NCBI GenBank assembly: GCA_907164885.2
Contig: OU015496.1
Span: 578,221-642,220 of the forward strand
Length of the DNA stretch: 64,000 nt
Direction: 5' to 3'
From: Dolomedes plantarius
Lineage: Eukaryota > Arthropoda > Arachnida > Araneae > Dolomedidae
Shown here in pieces: positions 26,127 through 37,799 of this stretch (within the stretch, counting starts at the first letter, position 1; the number at the start of each line of letters is the position of its first letter). A model generated the notes under the pieces. The model saw nothing but the letters and a program-made list of their open reading frames with translations. It was not told the DNA's origin and ran no database searches. The position numbers and the translations under genes were made by a program.

Positions 26127-27427
26127 CAGAGGCTGTTCGCAAATTTTTTAGACGATTTTCGTAAGCGGTAATAAAAAATCGTTTGCTGCAAAAGAAATAA
26201 TTGCAATTGTACTATGTTTTTAAAAGTCAAAATTATCGTCTGCGGCTTGAAAGTTTTGTTTTTATTAAAAATGGCGTTTTTAACAAAGCAGTTGTTCGAA
26301 CGCTACATTTATGCTCTTTCCGAAGAGAAATATGCATACTCCGTTATCCAAAAACGATGTGAGAGTCATGGTTTTGTGATATATAAAGCGTCGATAGGTA
26401 ATATCGTCAACAAGAAAGGAAACAAACGTCAAATTGGAGCCTCAAGTGGGACAAAAATTCCAAACAAGTATCCAAGGAAAAACGGACATCTTCGACTATT
26501 GCAAAGGTACGTTGTTTAATGTTAAAAGGAAATCCCCCTAGTCAAAGGACAGTTGCAAAATCATTAAAATGCTCGGTGTCCACTGTAAACAAAATGATAA
26601 ACGTTGATTCAAATCTTAAGAAAGCGAAAAAACGTAATGTGCATCGTCTTCTTCCAAATCATATCGCTGAACGAAGGACACGCTGCAGAATTCTATATGA
26701 GAAACACTCATCCAAAGAAAAATGGAAAACAATTGTCACAATAGATGAATCATGGGTGTATTTAAATGATTGCAACAAAAAAAGAGCCATTTATTATCAT
26801 AAAAGTGGAGAAAAATATTTAAGTACATGGTTCAAAGAATCGAAAGAAAGTTTTTCTAAGGGATTCCTGATTGTTGCTGGTTTTCCTTATAATGGCAAGT
26901 TAAAAATAAAAAGAGTGGAAAAAAATGTCAAGATTAACTCCAAATACTATCAGGAACATATTTTATCGCCAATTTTTTTGAATGAAATACCATCGCTTTA
27001 CCCACAGTGCCATCAATCTGTGAGACTCCGTCAGGACAAAGCTAGCAGTCACACATCAAAATCCACTGTAAATTTCCTAAAAGAAATGGAACAAAAAACT
27101 GGTATCAAGGCCATAACCTTCACTGATATCCCTACTAAATCTCCCGACGTATCACCTATGGATTTTTGTGCTTTCGGACTTTTAAAATCTGCATTATCCA
27201 AACGTCGTCCCAAAACCTTTACAGGACTCTAGAAAGCTGTTCACTAGGAATGGGATAGAATACCTCTTCTGACAATTCAAAAGGCATTATTATCCTTGAA
27301 ATTGCGGTGTCGAAAGATAGTTCAGAATTAGGGATGTCAAATAGAACATTTAAGACACAAGAATTTTATGTAATTTAGTTTTGTGAATACAATATACATA
27401 GTCTAAAAAATGTGTGAACAGCCTCTG
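26127..27427 (+). mobile_element. DD41D mariner-type transposon, copy A
   Basis: 1301 bp between TA duplications (26125-26126, 27428-27429). The ends are CAGAGGCTGTTCGCAAATTT on the left and the inverted CAGAGGCTGTTCACACATTT on the right. It carries a decayed transposase gene on the plus strand. Confidence 0.85.
26271..27373 (+). pseudogene. DD41D mariner-type transposase, broken
   Basis: Starts at the ATG of MAFLTKQ and ends at TAA 27371-27373 after KNFM. An N-terminal helix-turn-helix region is followed by a catalytic domain with D in TIDESWVYL, D in RQDKASSH and D in SPMDFCAF. 41 residues separate the last two, which places it in the DD41D group of mariner-like transposases. Damage: one A missing from an A run near 26480 (copy B has the longer run) shifts the frame, a Trp codon is TAG at 27230-27232, and further TAGs occur at 27247-27249 and just before GCQIEH. 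It cannot make a full enzyme. Confidence 0.85.
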
Positions 27428-27429
27428 TA

Positions 27430-27565
27430 CAAGCTGAAAACCCGCTCTTCGCTACGGAGTACATTCAAATTAAATACAACGGTGAATGTATGCAATTAGT
27501 GCCAAAAAAATAAATATATATATATATATAATAAATGCGACGATCAATGTATACAGTTGATGTAA

Positions 27566-27612
<47 letters not shown>

Positions 27613-28116
27613 GAAAAAAATCGTAAGGGATATTTTTTTTTGGGATAATATCCAATCGTCTGCCGCATTAGAAAGAAAAAGATTTTTTTTTGTCTATTTA
27701 TTTGTTATTCACGTGACGATAAATTTATTTAAAGTACCAGAAAAAGAAATCACGTGATCGGCATTTAATAAATTAAGTTCTAAAAATGAATCTTTAAAAA
27801 TTCACCAAAAATCAGGAAATCGAGGTAAAGGGTCGAAAAAGATTTAATTTTGAAGGAATTTTCATGATCTTTTTCATGATATAAATTTTATAACCCTCAA
27901 ATTATTATTTTATATGCAAAGTTAAAAAAAGTTACAAAATCAACTTAAAAATTTAATTTAAAAAATCGAAGAAGAATTTTTCTAAAATCTCTCTTGCACC
28001 CCTACACCATAAGAAGAATCGCCATGCAAAATTTCAGTCCTTTAGGTCCAGCGGTATCGTCTGTGCGTTGTATGTCAGTGTGTTAGTTACGGAACTGTTA
28101 TATATATATATATAGA
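27430..28116 (-). mobile_element. Helitron family 1, next to the DD41D element
   Basis: The 3' tip is CAAG instead of CTAG (27430-27433), directly behind the TA duplication of the DD41D element, followed by the hairpin region (one change, CCCGCTCTTCGCTACGG). The 5' TC end is at 28116, followed by T. TA tracts lie at 27514-27529 and 27575-27609. The base change in the tip, or the neighbouring insertion, suggests the mariner landed beside an existing Helitron. Confidence 0.75.
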
Positions 28117-29281
28117 TAAAGGTTGAACATCCTAGGAGTCATCGTTATTATTGCAATTTTTGCATGACTAAGGGACTTAATTTGGCAAGTGAAACAAAAG
28201 TAATAAATTCAAATTCTGTCTTCCAATTATTTTTTTGCTACAGACAAAAAATGAAATAATTGTTTAATGATTCATAAGTACATACTTCTTCAGCAATTAG
28301 ACTGTAGCTGACACATTTACTTTACCCTCATAAGGAAGGAAACAACACTAAATGATGGACCGTTATCATCGAGTACTAGTTGCAGCGTTGGAATGGCATT
28401 ACTGTTGCAACGATTTACATTAGAGTATGGACTTGACTGGATTGGCTTCTGAAAAAAAGTTGCTTACTATTTGATGGCCCCAAAAAATACTGTCATTGAG
28501 TGGTGTTAATCCTCATTATTTGAGAATTTTTTTTATGAATGTAAAAAGTGGAGAGTCAACCAAGTGCTTTGGCACTAAAATTTCAAAATTTCGAAAAGGG
28601 GATCCGTTGAAATTCCTAAATTTTATATATTACTTTAATTTGTCAAGTAATTATGGTAAGCTTTCAGTCTAATGGTACGCAAACTAGGGAACTATTGATT
28701 CAAAAAAGGGAAAAAATCCAAGGCTTTACTGAAACGAATAATTTATTAAAAGGTTCAACAGAAATGAAGCTGAAATGACATTTATGTCTAATATTAGAAC
28801 TATATCTCTTAGCCTTAGAAGAAAATTACTTGTAATGTCAGCCAACACAATGCGAAAACATTATTGTCTTTTTTTAGAGAGGGCAGGGTCCTTTAGGTAA
28901 GGCTGAAAGGCAACCGCATTAGGCGAGTAAAAATACGAAATATTCAAACGAATTAGTTAAATCTAATACATGACAAAATTCGTAAAAATATACAAATATA
29001 AGCGAATACTTAGACTATTTTTTTTATAAACTGCTAAATTTAAGATTAACAGAAATAAATTTTGAATACCTATTTCCAAACTTTGTTGTGGCCCTAAGAA
29101 TATTATATTAGCACTACCTATCACTGTATCAGCAGCCAATTACAGTTCTTCTGAATTGAAAATTTTAAACAATGATCTATAAACAATAGCAATTCAAGCG
29201 CGACTGAAAGATCTAGCAATAATTTCTACAGAAAATATGATATGAAAAACAAATTTCGAAATGTAATCACATAATTTTCTG
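28117..29281. other. Remainder of repeat copy A and AT-rich spacer
   Basis: 28120-28600 aligns with 32370-32580 and 33915-34130 of copy B. Beyond about 28700 nothing was recognised. Confidence 0.5.
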
Positions 29282-29289
29282 CTTTAAAG

Positions 29290-30161
29290 TAGGGATGCGA
29301 CATCGATGTCGATGTTTTCAAAACATCGATGTGTTTTATAAAAACATCGATGTTTTAAACATCGATTTATTGAAGCCGATGTTTTTTTAACATCGATGTT
29401 TTGTGCTCGATGTTTTACGTTGTCTCGATGTTTTTTTTTAATGAAAACGTACCGCAATAAAAAAAATTTACCACGTAGCATAATTTTCACACTCAGTAAA
29501 TGTCAGTCTGAATTCTGAAAAGGACGCATACAAAATGGGGAATGATTCCTTAGCAAACAGACAAATGGCAATTGACAACCAATGAACCGATCAGAGCGCT
29601 TGGAATGTTCCTGACACTCCAGAACCTTCCGTGGGGTTTTATTTTAGAAATAGTATATACACGAGTGCATCCATTTAAGTTTTTGTTTCGTTCTGGTTTT
29701 ATATAAGTTGGCGTTAATATTATTAGTAAGATGCCTCCCAAAAGTATCGTTTGGAAATATTTTTACAAAACCTCTGACAAATTGGAGAAATGCAATATTT
29801 GCCTTAAGTCCCTCAAAACTTCTGGCAATACCACGAATTTATGTGGACATTTGAAGCCAAAACATGGCGGTATTTTCAACGAGAATTTTGAGTCATCAAT
29901 GTAGCCCAAAGCAACCAAGTTTTTGTCATTTATGTCTGCCCAATCAGAGAGTAAAATTAAATCACCCCTCCCCCCCACGACTAACGGAAATAACATTAAT
30001 GTTAGAGATTACTAAACCAGTTTTAAAAAATGGATGTTCTAAAACATCGATGTTTAAAAACATTGATAGTTTTTGGGCGATGTTTTATTAGCATCGATGT
30101 TTTAATATTGAATATCGATGTTTCAGAACATCGATGTTTTGTTATCGATGTCGCATCACTA
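29290..30161 (+). mobile_element. hAT-type element with ATCGAT-rich ends
   Basis: The 8-bp duplication CTTTAAAG (29282-29289, 30162-30169) flanks a TAGGGATGCGACATCGATGT left tip and the inverted TAGTGATGCGACATCGATAA right tip. An 8-bp duplication and a TAGGG-type tip fit hAT. Both subterminal zones are packed with copies of ACATCGATGTTTT in both orientations (about 29299-29430 and 30043-30150). The only coding remnant is a BED-finger exon, so the element is a deletion derivative of 872 bp. Confidence 0.8.
29731..29904 (+). CDS. BED-type zinc finger fragment of a hAT transposase
   Basis: 57 codons, ATG at 29731 to TAG at 29902. It contains the aromatic pair of the BED finger (SIVWKYFYK), the CNIC pair of cysteines, KTSGNTTNLCGHL and KPKHG, i.e. 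the Cx2C...H...H pattern of the DNA-binding finger at the N-terminus of many hAT transposases. After the TAG the same frame stays open for about 36 more codons (PKATKFLSFM and onward), so the stop is probably a point mutation in a longer ancestral gene. The catalytic region is deleted. A TATATAAG motif at 29700-29707, some 24 bases upstream, could be its promoter. Whether the finger is still expressed, for example as a competitor for element ends, is unknown. Confidence 0.65.
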   Translation: MPPKSIVWKYFYKTSDKLEKCNICLKSLKTSGNTTNLCGHLKPKHGGIFNENFESSM

Positions 30162-30169
30162 CTTTAAAG

Positions 30170-31869
30170 GTTCGAAGAATGATTTAAATTTATTGTGGTA
30201 GGGTGCGTGTGTTTTCTAATTCATTTGTGTTCATTTTGGGATTGTATTTTCTATTGATTTGACTTTCTGTTTCCATGTGGGGATCTAGGGGCCTTGGGAT
30301 GTATTTTGGCTAGACCTGCATCCTATTCAGTAAGTTCCCCTTTGAGGTAAACAATTCTGTGAGGCTTCCTGATGAAGAGACCGGTCGGTTGCCTCGTTAT
30401 ATACTTTAGTTTTTGTATGTTCTATTACTGCTACAGAATCTTGCATTTATGGTGCGTTGAGCTCTAAGTGCAGAATTTCTGTTTATTTCGTTTGTTGTTA
30501 ATGCCTTCTTCATGTTATATACTATCTTATATTTCTGTTGTATTATTTACAATTTACCAGTTATAGTTTACTTTTCCTGCTTATTTTTAATTTTGTAATT
30601 TTTTAAAAAAATTATGCTTTTTTTATAATAAAGACACATTTTTTTTTCTAAATGTCCGTTATTCTATTTAGTAGACTGATTCTAACAGTGATACATTCAT
30701 TACTTCTCCAAAAATTTTAAAGGCACCGTCTTACAAACTTGCCCCAGGCGCCACAAAGGGTCGGACTGGCTTTAAACGTGGGTTACTAAATTATTTTCTC
30801 TCTTGGCAACACATATACGGCGAGCATTTCGGAAGATCGAGGTTTTAACTTTCATCTCAGTGTTCTTCTCACCCGTTGGTCTGATGTCCTGTTCGATTTT
30901 TGCAAAGCACAAGTTTATAAACTATCATACACTGTTTTTCTTTCCCTCCCTTCTCAGTACAGTGGGTATGGGGAATTTCGACTGTTAGGAATTGAAATTG
31001 AAGCTGAAAAATCACGTGATAACCTAAAAACGAATATAGTTCAACGCAGGAAGCTTTTAGCATTTCAGCGGTGCCCTTTAAACTTAAATTTTCATTAATT
31101 ATGAAGTCTTGTTACCACACAACTTCCTCTTTGATATTAGAGATTATTACTGCAAAAGCTTTCGTCAGCATAATCGAAAAGCACTCAGCGAAAGGGTACA
31201 TAAGGATAATGTACACAATGACGATTTAAGATAAAATCCTTCGTCAAGATGATTATAAAACGGCACATGGCATTGAGTGTCCTCTAACGGGCAGATGTCC
31301 CGTTAATTTGCATTTTGCAATCTAATGAACATTTCCCCTGACATGTCAAAAACTAGTAATAAGATAAATTTAAATAAATGTCGTATTTTATATTTCCTTC
31401 ATCTGAAAGCGTATGTATTAGAAATGATCTTCTATCTTATTCATGCTTTTCCTAAAGACACGATTATATATTTTCTTTAGAAAATAAAAATCTTCTCTAA
31501 ATTGTGACTTTTGAAACAACATTTTACTCCTTTAAATTCTCAATGTAATCAAAGTAACGCTGTCGCTGATTCTTTAATGTACGAGCATAATTTTGAAAAT
31601 TCTCTCCGATATTCATCTCTCGAAATGGATTTATTTCATCTCCAAAAGACAAAAATTCCATGCTCGGATATTTCACGTTCAATATTCCCGTTCTTAAAAG
31701 TCAAATTCCTCCTTGCAAGAATTCATTAACGCAATCTTTTTCACATAACGAATTATTGGACTGAGTTTGATATTTCCATGTAATCGAGAGGAATCAAAAT
31801 TAAAACTCATATTTTGTGGCATAGGTATTGATTTCATTCATTCACAATTTCAGGAATTTAATTCCGGGA
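30170..31869. other. No recognised gene or element
   Basis: AT-rich. It includes a GT- and T-rich stretch (30180-30560) containing CTGATGAAGAGACCGGTCGG at about 30369. No frame with a recognisable domain. Confidence 0.5.
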
Positions 31870-32602
31870 ATTGATTGGAGTATTTTATGACTGAGATTTT
31901 TTATTTCAAATCTAAAACTTAAGTTTATTTTTATCTAGCTCCCCGCTAATGAGCATAAGATTAAATTGCCACACAATAGATTTCAAACAAAAGTATAAAA
32001 TTTTGGTTCAAGTCTTCATTGTCTTTCCCAGCTCACTAAAATCTCTCAATGTAGGTTTTCATTTTGCATCATATAATTGTTTTTATTTTATATCATATAC
32101 TGGACAATAAATCAATAAATAATTAATTTTTTTCTCTCTTGCACATCCAATTAGGGATTTGATAATATAAGGTTCATTCATATTCGTGAAAAGCATAAAA
32201 ATATGAGCCGTTGCTTTGCCAAATCAATTACGTTCCTAACACAAAAAGTGGACAAATTGCATAACATAATGTGCATTGTTCTTTAAAGCTCCTCTGAAAA
32301 TATAAATTCAAATAAACAATGCACAATGTATTACTGCAGATGTAGCTTTTATCTGACGACATATGAAACCTAAAGGTTGAATATCTAAGGAGTCATCGTT
32401 ATTATTACTGAAATTTTTGTCGTGACTGAGGTACTTAATTGATTGGGCAAGTCAAACAAAGTAATAACATCCATTTCAGTATTCCAATTATATTTTGACT
32501 ACAGAAAAAATGAAATAATTGTTTAATAATTCCTAAATACTTACTTCGCCAGCAGTTAGGCTATAACTGACTTATAAATATTATTTTTGTGATGAAACAA
32601 TA

Positions 32603-33910
32603 CAGAGGCTGTTCACACATTTTTTAGACCATGTATATTGTATTCACAAAACTAAATTACATAAAATTCTTGTGTTTTAAATGTTCTAGTTGACATCCCT
32701 TATTCTGAACTATCTTTCGACATCGCAATTTCCAGGATAATAATGCCTTTTGAAGAGTCAGAAGAGGTATTCTATCCCATTCCTCCTGAACAGCTTTCCA
32801 GAGTCCTGTAAGGGTTTTGGGACGACGTTTGGATAATGCAGATTTTAAAAGTCCGAAAGCACAAAAATCCATAGGTGATACATCGGGATATTTAGTAGGG
32901 ATATCAATGAAGGGCATGGCATTGATACCACTTTTTTGTTCCATTTCTTTTAGGAAATTTACAGTGGATTTTGATGTGTGACTGCTAGCTTTGTCCTGAT
33001 GGAGTCTCACAGATTGATGGCACTGTGGGTAAAGCGATGATATTTTATTCAGAAAAATTGGCGATAAAATATGTTCGTGATAGTATTTGGAGTTGATCTT
33101 GACATTTTTTTCCACTCTCTTTATTATAAGACTCTCCGCCATTATAAGAAAAACCAGCATCAATCATGAATCCCTTAGAAAAACTTTCTTTCGATTCTTT
33201 GAACCATGTGCTTAAATTTTGTTCTCTCCTTTTATGATAATAAATGACTCTTTCTTTGTTGCAATCATTTAAATACACCCATGATTCATCTATTGTGACA
33301 ATTGTTTTCCATTTTCCTTTGGATAAGTGTTTCTCATATAGAATTCTGCAGCGTGATTTTGCGTTCTGCGATATGATTTGGAAGAAGACGATGCACATTG
33401 CGTTTTTTTCGCTTTCTTAAGATTTAAATCAACGTTTATCATTTTGTTTACAGTGGACACCGAGCATTTTAAGGATTTTGCAACTGTCCTTTGACTAGGG
33501 GGATTTTCTTTTAACATTAAGCAACGTACCTTTGCAATAGTCGAAGATGTCCGTTTTTTCCTTGGATACTTGTTTGGAATTTTTGTCCCACTTGAGGCTC
33601 CAATTTGACGTTTTTTTCCTTTCTTGTTGACGATATTACCTATCGACGCTTTAGATATCACAAAACCATGACTTTCACATCGTTTTTGGATAACGGAGTA
33701 TGCATATTTCTCTTCGGAAAGAGCATAAATGTTGCCTTCGAACCACTGCTCTGTTAAAAACGCCATTTTGAATACAAACAAAACTTTCAAGCCGCAGACG
33801 ATAATTTTGACTTTTAAAAACATAGTACAATTGCAATTATTTGTTTTGCAGCAAACGATTTTTTATTACCGCTTACCAAAATCGTCTAAAAAATGTGCGA
33901 ACAGCCTCTG
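32603..33910 (-). mobile_element. DD41D mariner-type transposon, copy B
   Basis: 1308 bp between TA duplications (32601-32602, 33911-33912), with the same CAGAGGCTGTTC tips as copy A and the opposite orientation. Confidence 0.85.
32657..33766 (-). pseudogene. DD41D mariner-type transposase, broken
   Basis: Minus strand from the ATG of MAFLTEQ (33764-33766) to the TAA at 32657-32659. It keeps TIDESWVYL, HQDKASSH and SPMDFCAF, again with 41 residues between the last two aspartates. Two frameshifts break it: an extra A in an A run near 33405 (after KKAKK), and a second shift near 33130-33140 in the SYNG region. The C-terminal part runs without the extra stops seen in copy A, so the two copies decayed independently. 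Confidence 0.85.
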
Positions 33911-34337
33911 TAGTAGATGACTGACCATTATCATAAAGTACTTGGTTCTGAGTTTGAATCGCAACGATTTACATTAGAGTATGGACTGCCCTGGATTGGT
34001 TACTAAAAAATGGGACTTATTATTCGATGGCCAAAAACAATTTTGGTACTGAGTGCTGCTGATCCTTATTATTTGGGAAATTTATTATGAATGCAAAATG
34101 TTAGGACTCAAGGGAAGTGCTATGACACAAAAATTTCTAAACGGGACTTGACCGATTTGACTTGTGAATGGCTCATATACTGAGTGAGATTCAATTAAGT
34201 AAAGATAAGCGGCCTATCCAAAAACATTAGACCTAGATTTTGTACTTGTATATAAATGTTCTGCATCATAAATAATGAAAAACTTATTTACACCTTTGTG
34301 GGTGGAGTGACTTCATTTTGCTGACTACGAATAAATA

Positions 34338-35746
34338 CACTGCTGGCCACTGTAAATGCAACACTCTGAAGGAAACATGCAAATAACATGAAATTTACAA
34401 CATGTATTAGCGGAGGTGAGATATGCAAATGATTAGAATTTCAACGCAGACGCACATCACGCGCGCCTGTGGCGCCACTTCAAAGCGCTATTTAAGGCTT
34501 GGAGATTTCAACGATTTCAAGTTCGGCAACTGTGTTTTTCTTGTGGTTTTTTCAAAAAAACGATCAATTATGCCTCGTCGAAAACAGCGATAATCTTTTG
34601 ATCAAGTATCCGAGTTCGACAGAGGAAGGATAGTGGCCTACCGAGATTGTGGATTATCTTTCAGGGAAATCGGTAGTCGTGTTGGACGAAACCAAACAAC
34701 TGTAATGCGGATATGTGATCGTTGGATACAGGAGGGTACGACGGACCGGCGTGTTCGATCGCATCTACCTCAGCGCACCACTTCACGTGATGACAGGCAA
34801 ATTGTGCGCATGGCACTGACGGATCGCTCAGTCACATCACGAACCATAGCACAGCACATGCAGTCTGTAACGCATCATCCAGTGTCTGCGCGTACCATTC
34901 GTCGCCGTTTACAGCAGAGTGGTCTGTCCGCAAGACGTCCATTGCTTTGTCTACCCTTGACGCAGAACCACAGACGTCTCCGCCGCCAATGGTGCGATGA
35001 CAGAAGGATGTGGACGGCAGAATGGAATGAAATTGTCTTTACTGACGAGTCACGCTTCTGTCTGCAACACCACGATGGTCGCATTCGAGTCTGGAGACAC
35101 CGTGAAGAGAGGATGCTGAACAGCTGCGTTATGCACCGCCACACTGGTCCTGCACCGTGTATTATGGTATGGGGCGGTATTGGATATCACTCTCGCACAC
35201 CTCTAGTACGCATTGCCGGCACTTTAAACAGCCAGCGCTACATCTCCGAGGTGTTGGAGCCAGTTCTCCTTCCTTACCTTCAGGGCTTGCCCACAGCCAT
35301 ATTTCAACAGGATAATGCGCTACCACACGTGGCACGCATTGTCCAACGGTTCTTCGTCAATCGCCAGATTGAATTGTTTCCCTGGCCGCGTCGCTCTCCG
35401 GATCTTTCGCCGATAGAAAACATGTGGTCCATGGTTGCTCTACGATTGACCCAGATTCCATCCCCAGCTGCCACAGCAGATCAACTTTGGCAACGTAGGC
35501 AAGCTGCTTGGTCTGCTGTACCCCAAGAACTCATCCAAAGTCTCTTTGAATCAATGCCGAGGCGTGTGGAAGCGATGATCTCCAACAATGGCGGCTACTC
35601 TGGCTACTGATTTTGGCAGGAACCACACATCACAGAAGTCTATAAATTTAATCATTTGATACTTGGTCAACATGTTATCTACAATATAAATTTTGTTGTG
35701 ATATCTCTTGTTTTTCTTGGTTTTGCAATTTGGGTGGCCAGCAGTG
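34338..35746 (+). mobile_element. Tc1-type transposon, second copy
   Basis: 1409 bp, TA duplications at 34336-34337 and 35747-35748, tips CACTGCTGGCCACTG and its near-inverse. Opposite orientation to 23390-24798. Confidence 0.9.
34570..35610 (+). pseudogene. Tc1 transposase with one early stop
   Basis: Collinear with the intact copy. The eighth codon is TAA (34591-34593) where the other copy has a serine codon. The rest of the frame is open to 35610 with no frameshift. D, D and E of the catalytic triad are kept (FTDESRF, QQDNALPH, SPIEN), although the usual arginine after DNA is leucine. The next in-frame ATG lies behind the first helix-turn-helix, so any product would lack normal end recognition. 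The single lesion implies recent inactivation. Confidence 0.85.
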
Positions 35747-36156
35747 TATTTAGAGCAGGAGTTCTCAACCTGTGGGTCACAAACCACCCCTCCCCAAGTA
35801 TCACGAAGTATTTTTTTACGGTAGGGGGGGGGAGTCATCATAGTTTTATTCAATTAAAATAACTTTTTAGGGAATTTCGCTGAAAAAAAAATTATCAGTA
35901 TTTATTTACCATGAAACTGTAAGGATGGTGCCCTTTAATAGAAAAAGTCTCATTCAAAGCGCAAACACAATTTGTTCGAAATCTACCGAAGTCATTGGAT
36001 GGTAAAAGAGAATCGAGGTTATTTACTATGTACAGCCCACAAATTCTGATCGTCAATTTGTCTTTCATTAGTCTGTGCTGCCACCTTTGGCATTACAATT
36101 GTACTCTCCTCGAGGGAATAAAGTAATTATTTAGGTAAGAGACTTTTCTATGCTTA

Positions 36157-36968
36157 TCTATACTAATATATAAAGAGAGAGCCGGATTTTGTATGTGGAG
36201 GGTAATCTCCCGAACCATTGCACCTATTTGAAAAATTCTTAAACTATTTGAAAGGTACATTATTCCAGATGGGCATAGGATATATATTATGTATATCTGA
36301 TCAGTAGAAAGTAAGTTAGGGGCCTAAATGTTGAGCTGATGTTTCACCTTTACAGCTTTTCCTTTGTCAACCATAGTCAAGTAACCATAGCAACACATCA
36401 AACTACATTTTCATGTATTATGAGTAAAACATTTAATATTTTAAAGATTCAAGTGGAGGTATTGATAAATACAGAAGATTTTTGAAATTGGCAACGTTTA
36501 AGGGTTTAGTGAAGAAAATTACATTTGGAACTACGCTTTTTATTGAACATTTAAGGCAAAAAATATATATGTACAATTTATTGGCTATCAACTGGAAATT
36601 TATTGGTATAATATTACAGAACTTTAACTTATAAACTTTGTTTTTGACTTTATGTACAATTTTATGCACGATTTAAATATTTTTTTCTTTCTAATGTGGC
36701 AGACGAATGGACATTATCCGCAAAAATATTAAAATACAGTAAAAGAAATGTTCTTCTTACAGTACTATATTAACTGTACTATATTCTTTAGTATGTTTTA
36801 TTAGATTTAATTTGAATATTTTCTTGTACATTATTGTGTCTATAAAAATATCCGTTACGATTTTTCATAGATATATTTCTTTTGCTTGTTTTTTGGCATT
36901 AATTGTACACATTGACCGTTGTATTTAATTTGAATGTACTTTGTAGCGAAGCACGGGTATTCAGCTAG
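36157..36968 (+). mobile_element. Chimeric Helitron (family 2 start, family 1 end)
   Basis: It starts TCTATACTAATATATAAAG at 36157, preceded by A, which is the family 2 5' end. Family 2 sequence continues to the TATTGGCTATCAACTGG region (about 36580-36620). From about 36665 the sequence is family 1, ending with the hairpin region TGTAGCGAAGCACGGG, GTATTCAG and CTAG (36965-36968) followed by T. The element has valid ends on both sides and no coding capacity. Confidence 0.7.
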
Positions 36969-37073
36969 TTGTTATATAATTCTGGAGCCATATGGTAGGT
37001 GCAGCATTTTTCTTGATGTTCCATTCTATTTTTGCTTTTACACACCTTTGATTGAGGAGTGAATGTTCCTTAA

Positions 37074-37799
37074 GGGGTCAGTGGACCTTCAAACCTAACT
37101 TTTTTTTTTGTTTTGAACGGATTTGCTTGAAATTTGAATACGTGATAAGTACCATAGATATGTAAAAGTGGTTAAAAGTTAATGATGAAATGTTAATAAA
37201 TTATGAATTATTAATTATTAATTATATCAAAAATTCGCCTCATTAAAAATGCTCCATGCGCATTTCTTTTGCATATAATATGGAAATTTTTATTGACAGG
37301 ATACCTTATAGAAATAACAATGAAACTTATTGCTTATTTTAGGCATTCATTAAAAATATAAAGAGAAAAAAACAATAATAGTGGAAACACCCTTTTTATT
37401 ACGCAAAATACCTATAAATCGTCTTTTCGAGTACAAAATTTAGAAATTCTGAGCTACGAAGCATAATTATTTTCAATAAGATTTATTTGATATACTGTTA
37501 AGTATATAAAACTTAAATTTCAAAGCAATACGATCATTAGAAATGCGCCTGGAGCAGTTTGAATAGTCGTATGACACGAAAATTTTTATTTTGAGAAAAA
37601 CACGTATAAAGTTATTGCTGTTAGTAACCACATAATACCTAAATTAAATACAAATGTCTATAACTTGGAAAGTAATCGCAAAAAATAAAATTTCTTTTTG
37701 CAACGCATTCCTACTCGTCCGTAGTTTCACAATTCAATAAAACAAAAAAAAAATCGAATCTTTGGACAAGTGTCACAATTTTGAAAGTCCACTGTCCCC
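37074..37799. mobile_element. TTAA MITE, subfamily a
   Basis: TTAA at 37070-37073 and 37800-37803. Tips are GGGGTCAGTGGACCTTCAAA and the inverted GGGGACAGTGGACTTTCAAA. 726 bp, AT-rich, no frame. Close relative of 42412-43136. Confidence 0.85.

Larger units (their letters stand above)
25652..28700. repeat. Diverged direct repeat unit, copy A
   Basis: Matches 31870-34190 in the same orientation, through landmarks such as GTATTTTATGACTGAGATTT, GGTTCAAGTCTTCATTGTC, GAGTCATCGTTATTATT and CGATTTACATTAGAGTATGG. The copies are far more diverged than the 8-kb duplication. Here the unit is split by a DD41D element (26127-27427) and a Helitron (27430-28116). Confidence 0.65.
31870..34190. repeat. Diverged direct repeat unit, copy B
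   Basis: Same orientation as copy A at 25652-28700, including the shared ATGAGCCGTTNNTTTGCCAAA block at about 32202. It is split by a DD41D element at 32603-33910, at a different point from the split in copy A. Confidence 0.65.

Noticed and set aside
30360..30400. Hammerhead-ribozyme-like CTGATGA
   Set aside because: No GAAA box follows at the right distance and the stems do not form. It is a single motif match only.
23390..35746. A large palindrome suggested by the oppositely oriented Tc1 and DD41D pairs
   Set aside because: The unique sequence between them is repeated in direct, not inverted, orientation, and each transposon has its own TA target site.
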